64,000 nucleotides of DNA from Mesorhizobium sp. CA8 (GTDB lineage: Bacteria; Pseudomonadota; Alphaproteobacteria; Rhizobiales; Rhizobiaceae): contig NZ_JAIUHG010000012.1 of assembly GCF_020164955.1 (NCBI RefSeq), positions 62,001 through 126,000 of the forward strand, in the 5' to 3' direction. Shown here piece by piece: positions 17,968 through 26,148 of this stretch. Position 1 is the stretch's first letter; every line of letters starts with the position of its first letter. The translations under genes and the position numbers were made by a program. The notes below the pieces were generated by a model that ran no database searches, was not told where the DNA came from, and saw only the letters and a list, made by a program, of their open reading frames with translations.

Positions 17968-19205
17968 TGCGCGCCTTTGTTCTTCTGCTGAGCGCTGCCA
18001 TCGGCCTTCAACCGGCATTGGCGGATGGGCTGACACCCAAGGCCAAGCGCGAGCTCGCGCAGAAAAACGGCGGCGTCTACGACGATCCGGAATATGATCC
18101 GGCCACCACCCAGCGCATGTTCCGGGTCTCGACCGGTCCAAGCACGCTGCCGCCCGGCCAGGTCGCCGCGCGCATCAAGGATATCGCGCAGCTGCAGAGC
18201 GCGCGCGACAACCAGCTCGTCGGCTACGGCCTGGTCATCGGCCTTGCCGGAACCGGCGACAGCCTGCGCAACTCGCCCTTCACCGAACAGTCGATCCGCG
18301 CCATGCTGGAGAATCTCGGCATCGCCACAGAAGGCGGCAGCGCGCGCGCCAAGAACGTGGCCGCCGTCATCGTCACCGCCAACATGCCGCCCTTCGTCCA
18401 GTCGGGCGCTCGCATAGACATCGACGTCTCCTCGATGGGCGACGCCAGCTCGCTCGCCGGCGGGACGCTGGTGATGACGCCGCTGAAGGCGGCGGATGGC
18501 GAGATCTATGCCGTCGGCCAGGGATCGGTGATCGTCGGCGGTTTCACCGCCAAGGGTCAGGCCGAACAACTGACGCAGGGCGTGCCCACCGCCGGCCGCG
18601 TGCCGAACGGCGCCATCGTCGAGCGCTCGGTGCCGGCCGAGTTCGACGACCAGGGCGTGTTGACGCTGCAATTGCGCAACCCGGATTTCTCGACCGCCAT
18701 CCGCATCGCCGACGCGATCAACGACTATACCTCGCAGCGTTTCGGCATGCGCGTCGCCGCCGAGCGCGATGCCCGCACCGTGCAGATCGGGCGACCGAAA
18801 AATGTCTCCGCCGCGCGTTTCTATGCCGAGATCGAAAACCTCGTCGTCGAGTCCGATGCCCCTGCCCGCGTCGTCATCGACGAGCGCACCGGCACCATCG
18901 TCATCGGCAGCAATGTCAGGATCTCACGCGTGGCGATCAGCCACGGCACGCTCACCGTGCGCATCACCGAAGCGCCGAAGGTGGTCCAGCCGGAACCCTT
19001 CTCCAGGGGTCGAACCGCTGTCGAGCCTTTTACCGCCATCGAAGCGAGCCGGCCTGACGCGCGCGTCGCCGTGCTCGACGGCCCCGACCTCGAAACGCTC
19101 GTCTCCGGCCTCAATCGCCTCGGTGTGAAGCCCGACGGCATCATCGCCATCCTGCAAGGCATCAAATCGGCCGGTGCCCTGCAGGCCGACCTGGTTCTCC
19201 AATAG
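17967..19205 (+). CDS. flgI: FlgI, flagellar P-ring protein
   Basis: A 412-residue P-ring subunit embedded in the peptidoglycan layer. A signal peptide ends ALA-DG at about residue 20. Family motifs: RIKDIAQLQSARDNQLVGYG, GLVIGLAGTGDSL, KNVAAVIVTANMPPF and the C-terminal SGLNRLGVKPDGIIAILQGI. A GTG one codon upstream is also possible, but ATG at 17967 gives the neat TGATG overlap with flgA. The segment SVMSP of some homologs reads SSMGDASSLAGGTLVMTPL here, as expected. Confidence 0.97.
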   Translation: MRAFVLLLSAAIGLQPALADGLTPKAKRELAQKNGGVYDDPEYDPATTQRMFRVSTGPSTLPPGQVAARIKDIAQLQSARDNQLVGYGLVIGLAGTGDSLRNSPFTEQSIRAMLENLGIATEGGSARAKNVAAVIVTANMPPFVQSGARIDIDVSSMGDASSLAGGTLVMTPLKAADGEIYAVGQGSVIVGGFTAKGQAEQLTQGVPTAGRVPNGAIVERSVPAEFDDQGVLTLQLRNPDFSTAIRIADAINDYTSQRFGMRVAAERDARTVQIGRPKNVSAARFYAEIENLVVESDAPARVVIDERTGTIVIGSNVRISRVAISHGTLTVRITEAPKVVQPEPFSRGRTAVEPFTAIEASRPDARVAVLDGPDLETLVSGLNRLGVKPDGIIAILQGIKSAGALQADLVLQ

Positions 19206-19213
19206 GCACGCCG

Positions 19214-19819
19214 ATGATCGCGCTTTTTTCCTCGAAAACACGTCGCCTCCTCACAATGATCGCCGCCGCGTCAGCGGCCGTGCTGGTTGGCGGTGCTTCC
19301 GTCCGCGCTGAGGAAGTTCGGCAGGTTCTGCCTGGCGGGCAGGCCCCGCTCCAGCCGGCCGAACTCACGCGCGAGAGGAAGCCGGCGCAGCCGGCCGCGC
19401 TCGCGGCCGGGAAGGCGCCCGACGAAAGCGAGGTCCAGCGCTTCTGCTCCAACATTGCGGATGCCGCCCGCGACCGCCGCTACGCTCTTCAGGCCGAGGA
19501 ATTGAAGCAGCTGCAGGCCGGCATCGACGAGCGCATGAAGGCGCTGGAGGCGAAGCGGGCCGAGTACGAGGAATGGCTGAAGCGTCGCGAAGTGTTCCTG
19601 GCGCGCGCGGAGGACGGCGTCGTCAAGATCTATGCCGGCATGAAGCCCGACGCCGCCGCCGAACGTCTGGCGATGGTCAATGCCGAGCTCGCGGCCGCCA
19701 TCCTGATGAAGCTCGATTCGCGCAAGGCCGGCGTGATCCTGAACGAAATGGACCAGAAGGCGGCGGCGACGCTCACCGGCATCATGGCCAGCGCGGCGCG
19801 AAGGGTTGATCCGTCATGA
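19214..19819 (+). CDS. motE: MotE, periplasmic motility chaperone
   Basis: A 201-residue protein. In Sinorhizobium, MotE is a periplasmic chaperone that stabilises MotC, and it lies between flgI and flgH as here. An N-terminal signal peptide ends about residue 32 (VRA-EE). A coiled coil follows (EELKQLQAGIDERMKALEAK at about 95-125), then the MgtE_N-like motif MKPDAAAERLAMVNAELAAA and ILMKLDSRKAGVILNEMDQK. It overlaps flgH by 4 nt. Confidence 0.9.
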   Translation: MIALFSSKTRRLLTMIAAASAAVLVGGASVRAEEVRQVLPGGQAPLQPAELTRERKPAQPAALAAGKAPDESEVQRFCSNIADAARDRRYALQAEELKQLQAGIDERMKALEAKRAEYEEWLKRREVFLARAEDGVVKIYAGMKPDAAAERLAMVNAELAAAILMKLDSRKAGVILNEMDQKAAATLTGIMASAARRVDPS

Positions 19820-20520
19820 AGCTGCAATTCTTTGTGCTCGTCGCGGTTGCGGCGCTGTCCGGCTGCGGCACCGATTTCAAGGAGATCGGCCGGGAACCCG
19901 CTCTGTCGCCGGTCGGTTCCGGCATCGGTGAAGGCGGTTCCGGCCCCTACAACTATCCCGAGCCGCCTGCCTCGCGGCCGAAGAAGTTCTCGCTTTGGGA
20001 CGATCGCCAGAGCCGGCTCTTTACCGATCCGCGCGCGCTGCGCGCTGGCGACATCCTGACCGTTAACATCAAGCTCAACGACAAGGCCAATTTCAAGAAC
20101 CAGAACGATCGCAGCCGCACCGCCGCGCGCAAGCTCGGCTATGACGTCACGCTCGGATGGGACGGCAGGAGCACCAGCGGCAAGGGCGACGCCGGCCTGA
20201 GCTCCAGCACCGAGACCAATGCCGACGGCGAGATCAAACGCTCGGAGAGCCTGGAGCTCAATGTTGCGGCCGTCGTCACCGAGGTGCTGCCCAACGGCAA
20301 TCTGATGATCAGGGGCTCGCAGGAGGTTCGCGTCAATTATGAGCTTCGGGTGCTGACCATCGCGGGCATGGTTCGTCCGTCCGACATCGGTGCGGAGAAC
20401 ACCATCCCCTACGAGCGCATCGCGGAGGCGCGCATCTCCTATGGCGGCCGTGGCCGTGTGAGCGAGGTCCAGCAGCCGGCCTATGGCCAGCAGGTCCTCG
20501 ACCAGGTTCTTCCTTTCTAG
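19816..20520 (+). CDS. flgH: FlgH, flagellar L-ring lipoprotein
   Basis: A 234-residue outer-membrane L-ring subunit. The lipoprotein signal is short: MKLQFFVLVAVAALSGC with lipobox LSGC, so Cys17 is lipidated. Family motifs are SLWDDRQSRLFTDPRALRAG, DILTVNIKLNDKANF and ITEVLPNGNL-like VVTEVLPNGNLMIRGSQEVR, ending GRGRVSEVQQPAYGQQVLDQ. It overlaps motE by 4 nt. Confidence 0.97.
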   Translation: MKLQFFVLVAVAALSGCGTDFKEIGREPALSPVGSGIGEGGSGPYNYPEPPASRPKKFSLWDDRQSRLFTDPRALRAGDILTVNIKLNDKANFKNQNDRSRTAARKLGYDVTLGWDGRSTSGKGDAGLSSSTETNADGEIKRSESLELNVAAVVTEVLPNGNLMIRGSQEVRVNYELRVLTIAGMVRPSDIGAENTIPYERIAEARISYGGRGRVSEVQQPAYGQQVLDQVLPF

Positions 20521-20538
20521 GGCCGGGAGAGCGCTGCC

Positions 20539-21033
20539 GTGGCGAATGTCGAGCAAGTCCAGCCCAAGAAGGGACCTTCCGTGGTGATCCAGCTCGCCAT
20601 GCTGTTGGTCATGACGGGCGCGGCGCTCGGCATGGGCTGGCTTTCCGGCGGCTATCTCAAGCAAGGCGAAACGCCGGCGCCGGTGCCCGCGGCGCCGGAA
20701 AACGCCGGCACCGCCGAAAAACCCGCCGAGGGCGGCAAGGCCGCCGCCGGACCGACGCTGGTGCAACTGGCCCCGATCACCACCAATCTCGCCTCGCCGT
20801 CGGACGTCTGGATCCGGCTCGAGGCGTCGCTGCTTTATGATGCTCCCCAGCCGCCGGAGATGGCCGAGCAGGTCCATCAGGATCTGCTCGCATTCGTGCG
20901 CACCCTCAAGCTGCACCAGATCGAGGGCGCCAGCGGCTATCAGCATCTCAAGGCCGATCTCGAGGAGCGCGCGGCGCTGCGCAGCGGCGGCCGCGTCAAA
21001 CAGGTTCTCGTCAGGACGATGCTGCTCGAATGA
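20539..21033 (+). CDS. fliL: FliL, basal body-associated membrane protein
   Basis: A 164-residue inner-membrane protein that surrounds the stator and supports torque. A single membrane segment is at about residues 15-38 (SVVIQLAMLLVMTGAALGMG), then a Pro/Ala-rich linker and a periplasmic domain with TTNLASPSDVWIRLEASLLY and VHQDLLAFVRTLKLHQIEGA. The start is GTG at 20539 after GGGAGAG. Its last codon overlaps fliP by 4 nt. A second protein with a similar plan is encoded at 52693. Confidence 0.93.
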   Translation: MANVEQVQPKKGPSVVIQLAMLLVMTGAALGMGWLSGGYLKQGETPAPVPAAPENAGTAEKPAEGGKAAAGPTLVQLAPITTNLASPSDVWIRLEASLLYDAPQPPEMAEQVHQDLLAFVRTLKLHQIEGASGYQHLKADLEERAALRSGGRVKQVLVRTMLLE

Positions 21034-21761
21034 GAAAGTTCCTCATAGCCACGGCGCTCATCCTCGTCACCACCTCCGTCGCGGCGGCCCAGCAGCTCGA
21101 TCTTGGCGGCATCGGCAAGGCCGACGGCACGACTGTCGGCTACCTGATCCAGATGTTCGGCCTGCTCACCGTGCTTTCGGTGGCGCCCGGGCTCTTGATC
21201 ATGGTGACGAGCTTCACCCGCTTCGTCATCGCCTTTTCGATCCTGCGCGCCGGCATCGGCCTGCAATCGACGCCGGCCAACCTGATCCTGATCTCGCTGT
21301 CGCTGTTCATGACCTTCTATGTCATGGCGCCGACTTTCGACCAGGCCTGGAACACCGGCGTGAAGCCGCTGATGGACAACCAGATCACGCAGGGCGAGGC
21401 GTTCGAGAAAATCTCCGGCCCGTTCCGCGACTTCATGCTGCACAATGTGCGCGACAAGGATTTCGACCTCTTCGCCGACCTCGCCCGGGAGCGCGGCCAG
21501 ACCGTCTCGCGCGAGACCGTCGACCTGCGCATACTGGTGCCGGCCTTCATGATATCGGAAATCCGGCGCGGCTTCGAGATCGGCTTCCTGATCGTCCTGC
21601 CCTTCCTCGTCATCGATCTGATCGTTGCCACCGTCACCATGGCCATGGGCATGATGATGCTGCCGCCGACAGTGGTATCGCTGCCGTTCAAGATCCTGTT
21701 CTTCGTACTGATCGACGGCTGGAACCTTCTGGTCGGCAGCCTGGTGCGATCCTTCACCTGA
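21030..21761 (+). CDS. fliP: FliP, flagellar export gate protein
   Basis: A 243-residue core subunit of the FliP-FliQ-FliR export pore. It begins with a cleavable signal sequence (about 21 residues, ending AAA-QQ) and has four membrane segments. The FliP signature is SVAPGLLIMVTSFTRFVIAF followed by SILRAGIGLQSTPANLILIS (about residues 52-91). The C-terminal half has RRGFEIGFLIVLPFLVIDLI. It closes the flgB operon; FliQ and FliR are encoded 16 and 29 kb downstream. Confidence 0.97.
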   Translation: MRKFLIATALILVTTSVAAAQQLDLGGIGKADGTTVGYLIQMFGLLTVLSVAPGLLIMVTSFTRFVIAFSILRAGIGLQSTPANLILISLSLFMTFYVMAPTFDQAWNTGVKPLMDNQITQGEAFEKISGPFRDFMLHNVRDKDFDLFADLARERGQTVSRETVDLRILVPAFMISEIRRGFEIGFLIVLPFLVIDLIVATVTMAMGMMMLPPTVVSLPFKILFFVLIDGWNLLVGSLVRSFT

Positions 21762-21811
21762 TCGTTCCTGCCGGACCGCGCGCAGGCGTGTCGCGTCACC
21801 TCTGGACGGAT

Positions 21812-21846
21812 TGAGGAAGGTGCGCGCAAGTCTCCCAACATTATTT
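21812..21846 (+). promoter_or_regulatory. Flagellar promoter with tandem activator half-sites (flagellin 1)
   Basis: TGAGGAAG (21812-21819), three bases, CGCGCAAG (21823-21830), ten bases, TTATTT (21841-21846). The flagellin ATG is 163 nt further on, giving an unusually long leader of about 155 nt, similar to that of flagellin 2. Confidence 0.75.
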
Positions 21847-22009
21847 TCGATTAACCGTCCGATTTAGGTCTTTGGTAGGGACTTCCCGCCATAGTCGCTC
21901 GCAGATGGCGGGTGACCCAACTGAGCGGTCATTGGCATGATGCCGCACCGTCATACCGGACATGCCGGTATGTAAAAAAAATCCGTGTAAAAAATAGGTA
22001 CGAGTAACC

Positions 22010-22996
22010 ATGGCCAGTATCATGACCAATGCCTCGGCGCTGACCGCGCTGCAGAGCTTGAACGCCACCCAGAAGAACCTCGACACCACCCAGGCCCGCA
22101 TCTCGACGGGTTATCGCGTCTCGCAGGCTTCCGACAACGCCGCTTACTGGTCGATCGCCACCACGATGCGCTCCGACAACCAGGCCATGTCCACCGTCTC
22201 GGACGCGCTCGGCCTCGGCGCCTCGAAGGTCGATACCGCCTACACCGGCATGGACAGTGCGATCTCGACCATCAACCAGATCCAGCAGAAGCTGACCGCT
22301 TCCTACGGCCAGACCGATGCTTCCAAGGAAAAGACCCAGGTCGAAATCGCCGCTCTTCAGAACCAGTTGAAGGCCTATGCCGACGGCGCCACCTTCTCCG
22401 GCACCAACATGCTGTCGGTCTCGACGGCTTCGGGCACGGCGGCGGACGTCAAGATCGTATCGGCCTTCAACCGCGGCGCCACCGGCGCGGTTTCGATCTC
22501 GACGATCGACGTCAACGTGGAAAGCATCAAGCTTTATGACTCGGGCGCTGCCCCGACCGCGAAGGGCATCCTCGACACAGAGCGCCTCGGCACCACCGGC
22601 GCCGCTGTCACCACGGCCTCGGCCCCGACTCTGGGCGCTGCTGCCGCCGCCACCGACACTTACTCGGTCGCCGGCCTGAAGATCTTCTCCGGCACCACCG
22701 CTGCAAGCGACACTCAGATCCAGGCGATGATGAACGTCGTCGACGCCGCGCTGAAGGACATGACCAACGCCGCCACCAAGCTCGGCGCCGCCAAGAGCTC
22801 GATCAACCTGCAGAAGACCTTCACCTCGAGCCTGATGGACTCCATCGACCGCGGCGTCGGCCAGCTCGTCGATGCCGACATGAACAAGGAATCGACCCGC
22901 CTCCAGGCGCTGCAGGTTCAGCAGCAGCTCGGCGTCCAGGCGCTGTCGATCGCCAACGGCTCGTCGCAGTCGATCCTGTCGCTCTTCCGCGGCTGA
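22010..22996 (+). CDS. Flagellin 1, filament subunit
   Basis: A 328-residue flagellin. The conserved N-terminal domain (MASIMTNASALTALQSLNAT, QARISTGYRVSQASDNAAYW) and C-terminal domain (MDSIDRGVGQLVDADMNKES, TRLQALQVQQQLGVQALSIA) form the D0/D1 core; the middle, about residues 125-230, is variable and rich in Thr/Ala/Ser. There is no signal peptide because export is flagellar. It is transcribed alone from the promoter at 21812-21846 and ends at a strong terminator. A 74-bp block at 22844-22917 is identical to flagellin 2. Confidence 0.97.
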   Translation: MASIMTNASALTALQSLNATQKNLDTTQARISTGYRVSQASDNAAYWSIATTMRSDNQAMSTVSDALGLGASKVDTAYTGMDSAISTINQIQQKLTASYGQTDASKEKTQVEIAALQNQLKAYADGATFSGTNMLSVSTASGTAADVKIVSAFNRGATGAVSISTIDVNVESIKLYDSGAAPTAKGILDTERLGTTGAAVTTASAPTLGAAAAATDTYSVAGLKIFSGTTAASDTQIQAMMNVVDAALKDMTNAATKLGAAKSSINLQKTFTSSLMDSIDRGVGQLVDADMNKESTRLQALQVQQQLGVQALSIANGSSQSILSLFRG

Positions 22997-23022
22997 TCGC
23001 TCTATACTGACCGGACCAAAGC

Positions 23023-23051
23023 ATCGGGCCGCGCCAAAAGCGCGGCCCGAT
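23023..23051 (+). terminator. Intrinsic terminator after flagellin 1
   Basis: A perfect 12-bp stem, ATCGGGCCGCGC (23023-23034) and GCGCGGCCCGAT (23040-23051), closes a 5-nt CAAAA loop and is followed by a T-rich tract. It separates the two flagellin transcripts. Confidence 0.9.
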
Positions 23052-23058
23052 TTGCATT

Positions 23059-23093
23059 TGCTCAAGGCTCGCGCAACCCTCGTTCCTTAATCT
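23059..23093 (+). promoter_or_regulatory. Flagellar promoter with tandem activator half-sites (flagellin 2)
   Basis: TGCTCAAG (23059-23066), GCT, CGCGCAAC (23070-23077), ten bases, TAATCT (23088-23093). It begins 8 bp after the flagellin 1 terminator stem. The start codon at 23254 lies 160 nt downstream of the -10 box. Confidence 0.75.
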
Positions 23094-23253
23094 CTCCGAA
23101 GCCCACTTTTAACAGGCCATTAACCATATCGCGCTAGCTATGGTTAACCGATCACTTAGGTTGTCGAATCGGCCCGACCGGCGCGATCGCAACCGATGGG
23201 CAGGTCGAGACCCGGCCTGTGTGGCATGCCGGCTTTGAGAAGGAGTGAGTTTC

Positions 23254-24324
23254 TTGGCGAGCATCATGACGAACGCTGCGGCGTTGACTGCACTTCAAAG
23301 CCTCAACGCCACCAACAAATCGCTTGAGCAGACGCAGGCCCGGATCTCGACCGGCTACCGGGTCTCCGAGGCCTCCGACAACGCCGCTTACTGGTCGATC
23401 GCCACAACCATGCGCTCCGATAACTCGGCGCTGTCGACCGTGCAGGATGCGCTCGGCCTCGGCGCCTCGAAGGTCGACACCGCCTATACCGGCATGAACA
23501 ACGTCCTTTCGACGATCGGCCAGATCAAGACCAAGCTTTTGTCGGCTGTCGGCCAATCGGGTGCCAACAAGGCCAAGACGCAGACCGAAATCACCACGCT
23601 GCAGGCGCAGATGAAATCCTTCGCCGACGCCGCCACCTTCTCCGGCTCGAATTATCTTTCGGTGACGTCCAAGCAGGTCGCGGCCGCCAATGACGGCGTC
23701 CAGCCCGACGCCCAGATCGTCTCCTCGTTCAATCGCTCCTCGTCCGGCGCCATTTCGCTCGGCACCATCGACATCAATGTCGAGAGCACCAAACTGTTCG
23801 ATTCCGGCCTCGCGACGGCCGTCAAGAACCAGGGCATTCTCGATCGCAAGACTTCGATCTATTCCACCGCCGCGGACCAGTCCGCATATGATGCCGCTTA
23901 CGCGGCCTCGATCGCCGGCGGCGCCACCGACATCGCCGCCAACACCGCGGGCCAGGGCGCTGTGTCGGGCACGCCCGTCAAGATCGACAACGTCTCCGCC
24001 TTCAATCTCGACATCACGGCAACGGGCGTGACCGACGACATCATCACGCAGATGGTCACCAAGATCGACAACGTCATGAGTCAGCTTACTGACGCCGCCA
24101 CCGTGCTCGGCGCCGCCAAGAGCTCGATCGACCTGCAGAAGACGTTCACGCAGAGCCTGATGGACTCTATCGACCGCGGCGTCGGCCAGCTCGTCGATGC
24201 CGACATGAACAAGGAATCGACCCGCCTCCAGGCGCTGCAGGTGCAGCAGCAGCTCGGCATCCAGTCGCTGTCGATCGCCAACAGCTCCTCGCAGTCGATC
24301 CTGGCGCTGTTCAAGAACGGCTAA
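23254..24324 (+). CDS. Flagellin 2, filament subunit
   Basis: A 356-residue flagellin. Start is placed at TTG 23254: AAGGAG at 23240-23245 lies 8 nt upstream and the product then begins MASIMTNAAALTALQSLNAT, aligning exactly with flagellin 1; an in-frame GTG at 23245 overlaps the Shine-Dalgarno sequence. Conserved ends are near identical to flagellin 1, while the central region (about 145-270) is different and longer by about 25 residues. It ends ILALFKNG rather than ILSLFRG. The two may form a heteropolymeric filament, as in Sinorhizobium. Confidence 0.96.
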   Translation: MASIMTNAAALTALQSLNATNKSLEQTQARISTGYRVSEASDNAAYWSIATTMRSDNSALSTVQDALGLGASKVDTAYTGMNNVLSTIGQIKTKLLSAVGQSGANKAKTQTEITTLQAQMKSFADAATFSGSNYLSVTSKQVAAANDGVQPDAQIVSSFNRSSSGAISLGTIDINVESTKLFDSGLATAVKNQGILDRKTSIYSTAADQSAYDAAYAASIAGGATDIAANTAGQGAVSGTPVKIDNVSAFNLDITATGVTDDIITQMVTKIDNVMSQLTDAATVLGAAKSSIDLQKTFTQSLMDSIDRGVGQLVDADMNKESTRLQALQVQQQLGIQSLSIANSSSQSILALFKNG

Positions 24325-24348
24325 GCGGCAGAAATATATTGACCCGCG

Positions 24349-24378
24349 AAGGGCCGCGCCTCGGGCACGGCCCTTTTC
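24349..24378 (+). terminator. Intrinsic terminator after flagellin 2
   Basis: AAGGGCCG (24349-24356) pairs with CGGCCCTT (24368-24375) around an 11-nt loop, followed by TTTTC. It precedes the fliF promoter. Confidence 0.8.
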
Positions 24379-24429
24379 GTTTCTCGATAAGACGCCGGAT
24401 GCACGCTTTGCTGGACCTTCGGCGGCAGG

Positions 24430-24464
24430 CCTATCATCCTCGCACAAGCTTCGCGGTCTAGTCT
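24430..24464 (+). promoter_or_regulatory. Flagellar promoter with activator site (fliF operon)
   Basis: CGCACAAG (24441-24448), ten bases, TAGTCT (24459-24464). The upstream half-site at 24430-24437 (CCTATCAT) is degenerate but the CCT linker between half-sites is retained. The fliF GTG lies 35 nt after the -10 box. Confidence 0.7.
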
Positions 24465-24498
24465 TCCGGCGGACAGTCATGCTGGGAGCGGTTGAATC

Positions 24499-26145
24499 GT
24501 GCCGGAACAGATCCAGAGCATCATCGCGAATTTGAAGAGCTTCGGCGTGAGGCGTCTGGCGCTCATGGGCGGCATCGCGGCCCTGGTCATGGCCGTCATC
24601 GGCATCGCGTCGGTCTATCTCAATCGTCCGGCCTATGAGACGCTCTATGTCGGCCTCGAGCGTTCCGACGTCAATCAGATCGGCCTGGTGCTGGCCGACG
24701 CCGGCATCGGCTTCGATGTCGGCTCCGACGGCACATCCGTGCTGGTGCCGGCCGGCACCACCGCGCAGGCGCGCATGCTGCTTGCCGAGAAAGGCCTGCC
24801 GACCAGCGCCAATGCCGGCTACGAGCTGTTCGACAATGTCGGCTCGCTCGGCCTCACCTCCTTCATGCAGCAGATCACCCGCGTGCGCGCGCTTGAAGGC
24901 GAGATCGCGCGCACCATCCAGTCGATTTCCGGCGTCAAGGCGGCGCGCGTCCACATCGTCATGTCGGAGCGCGCCAATTTCCGCCGCGACGAGCAGCAGC
25001 CCTCCGCCTCGGTGGTTATCCGCTATGCCGGCAACGATGCCGAAAAGAGCGCGATGTCGATCCGCCACCTCGTCGCCGCGGCTGTTCCGGGCCTCTCGGC
25101 CGACAAGGTCACCGTGCTCGATTCCAACGGCAACCTGCTGGCCGCCGGCGACGATCCTTCCAACACGAGCGCCGCGCGCACGCTCGGCGTCGAGCAGACG
25201 GTCGAGGCGCAGATCGGCGACAATATCCGCCGCGCCCTCACACCCTATCTCGGTCCGGACAATTTCCGCGCCAGCGTGAAGGCCGACGTCAACACCGACA
25301 GCCGCCAGACGGAGGAGACGATCTTCGATCCGAACTCACGCGTCGAGCGTTCGGTGCAATCGGTGAAGACAAACGAGGCCAGCAACCAGAAGCAGGCTTC
25401 GACCCCGACCAGCGTCGAGCAGAACCTGCCCGAGACGCAGACGACGACCACCGAGGGACCACAATCCACCTCGCAGAACGATCGCAAGGAAGAGATCACC
25501 AATTACGAGATCAATTCCAAGAAGATCGCGACCGTTTCGAACGGCTACACGGTCAACAAGATGTCGATCGCGGTCGTCGTCAACCAGGATCGCCTGAAGA
25601 CCATCCTCGGCAAGGATGCGACCCCGGAGCAGATCGCCAAGCGCGTCGCCGATATCCAGAAGATGGTCGCCTCGGCGACCGGGTTCGACGACAAGCGCGG
25701 CGACATCATCGACGTGTCGGCGGTCGAGTTCATCAACGGCCTCGACGGAGAGCCGATCGACCAGCCTGGCATCCTTGCCTCGATCGGCACCTATACCGGC
25801 ACGCTGATCAATGCCGGCGCCTTCATCGTCGTCGTCTTCCTGGTTGCCTTCTTCGGCCTGAAGCCGATGGCCGCAGCGCTGACGGCGTCGGCGAAGCCCG
25901 CTGCCATTGCCGGTCCGAGCTTCGACGACGTGCAGCGTTCCCTGCCGATGCCCGACGCACCCGTCGCCGCGATCACCGCCGAGACCCCAGCCGGCGCGCG
26001 CGCCGGCGCAACCCCGCTCGACGACCTGCGCCAGAAAATCCGGCCGGCGCCGCAGGAGCGGCTTGCCCGCATGGTCGATCTCAACGAGGAGCGCACCGCG
26101 CAGATCCTGCGCAAATGGGCTGCCGCCCCGGAAGCCGTGGGGTAG
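24499..26145 (+). CDS. fliF: FliF, MS-ring protein
   Basis: A 548-residue inner-membrane ring protein that nucleates basal-body assembly. Two membrane segments at about residues 20-42 and 433-455 bracket the periplasmic ring-building domain, which contains ARMLLAEKGLPTSANAGYEL, RVHIVMSERANFRRDEQQPS and SIAVVVNQDRLK. The C-terminal cytoplasmic tail (EERTAQILRKWAA) should bind FliG. The start is GTG at 24499 with GGGAG upstream. First gene of fliF-fliH(like)-motB-motC-fliK-transglycosylase. Confidence 0.97.
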   Translation: MPEQIQSIIANLKSFGVRRLALMGGIAALVMAVIGIASVYLNRPAYETLYVGLERSDVNQIGLVLADAGIGFDVGSDGTSVLVPAGTTAQARMLLAEKGLPTSANAGYELFDNVGSLGLTSFMQQITRVRALEGEIARTIQSISGVKAARVHIVMSERANFRRDEQQPSASVVIRYAGNDAEKSAMSIRHLVAAAVPGLSADKVTVLDSNGNLLAAGDDPSNTSAARTLGVEQTVEAQIGDNIRRALTPYLGPDNFRASVKADVNTDSRQTEETIFDPNSRVERSVQSVKTNEASNQKQASTPTSVEQNLPETQTTTTEGPQSTSQNDRKEEITNYEINSKKIATVSNGYTVNKMSIAVVVNQDRLKTILGKDATPEQIAKRVADIQKMVASATGFDDKRGDIIDVSAVEFINGLDGEPIDQPGILASIGTYTGTLINAGAFIVVVFLVAFFGLKPMAAALTASAKPAAIAGPSFDDVQRSLPMPDAPVAAITAETPAGARAGATPLDDLRQKIRPAPQERLARMVDLNEERTAQILRKWAAAPEAVG

Positions 26146-26148
26146 GCC

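Noticed and set aside
23152..25068. 638-codon minus-strand frame opposite flagellin 2 and fliF
   Set aside because: Antisense to flagellin and fliF; repeated GVG/LRGAEAERI-type segments mirror flagellin repeats on the other strand.
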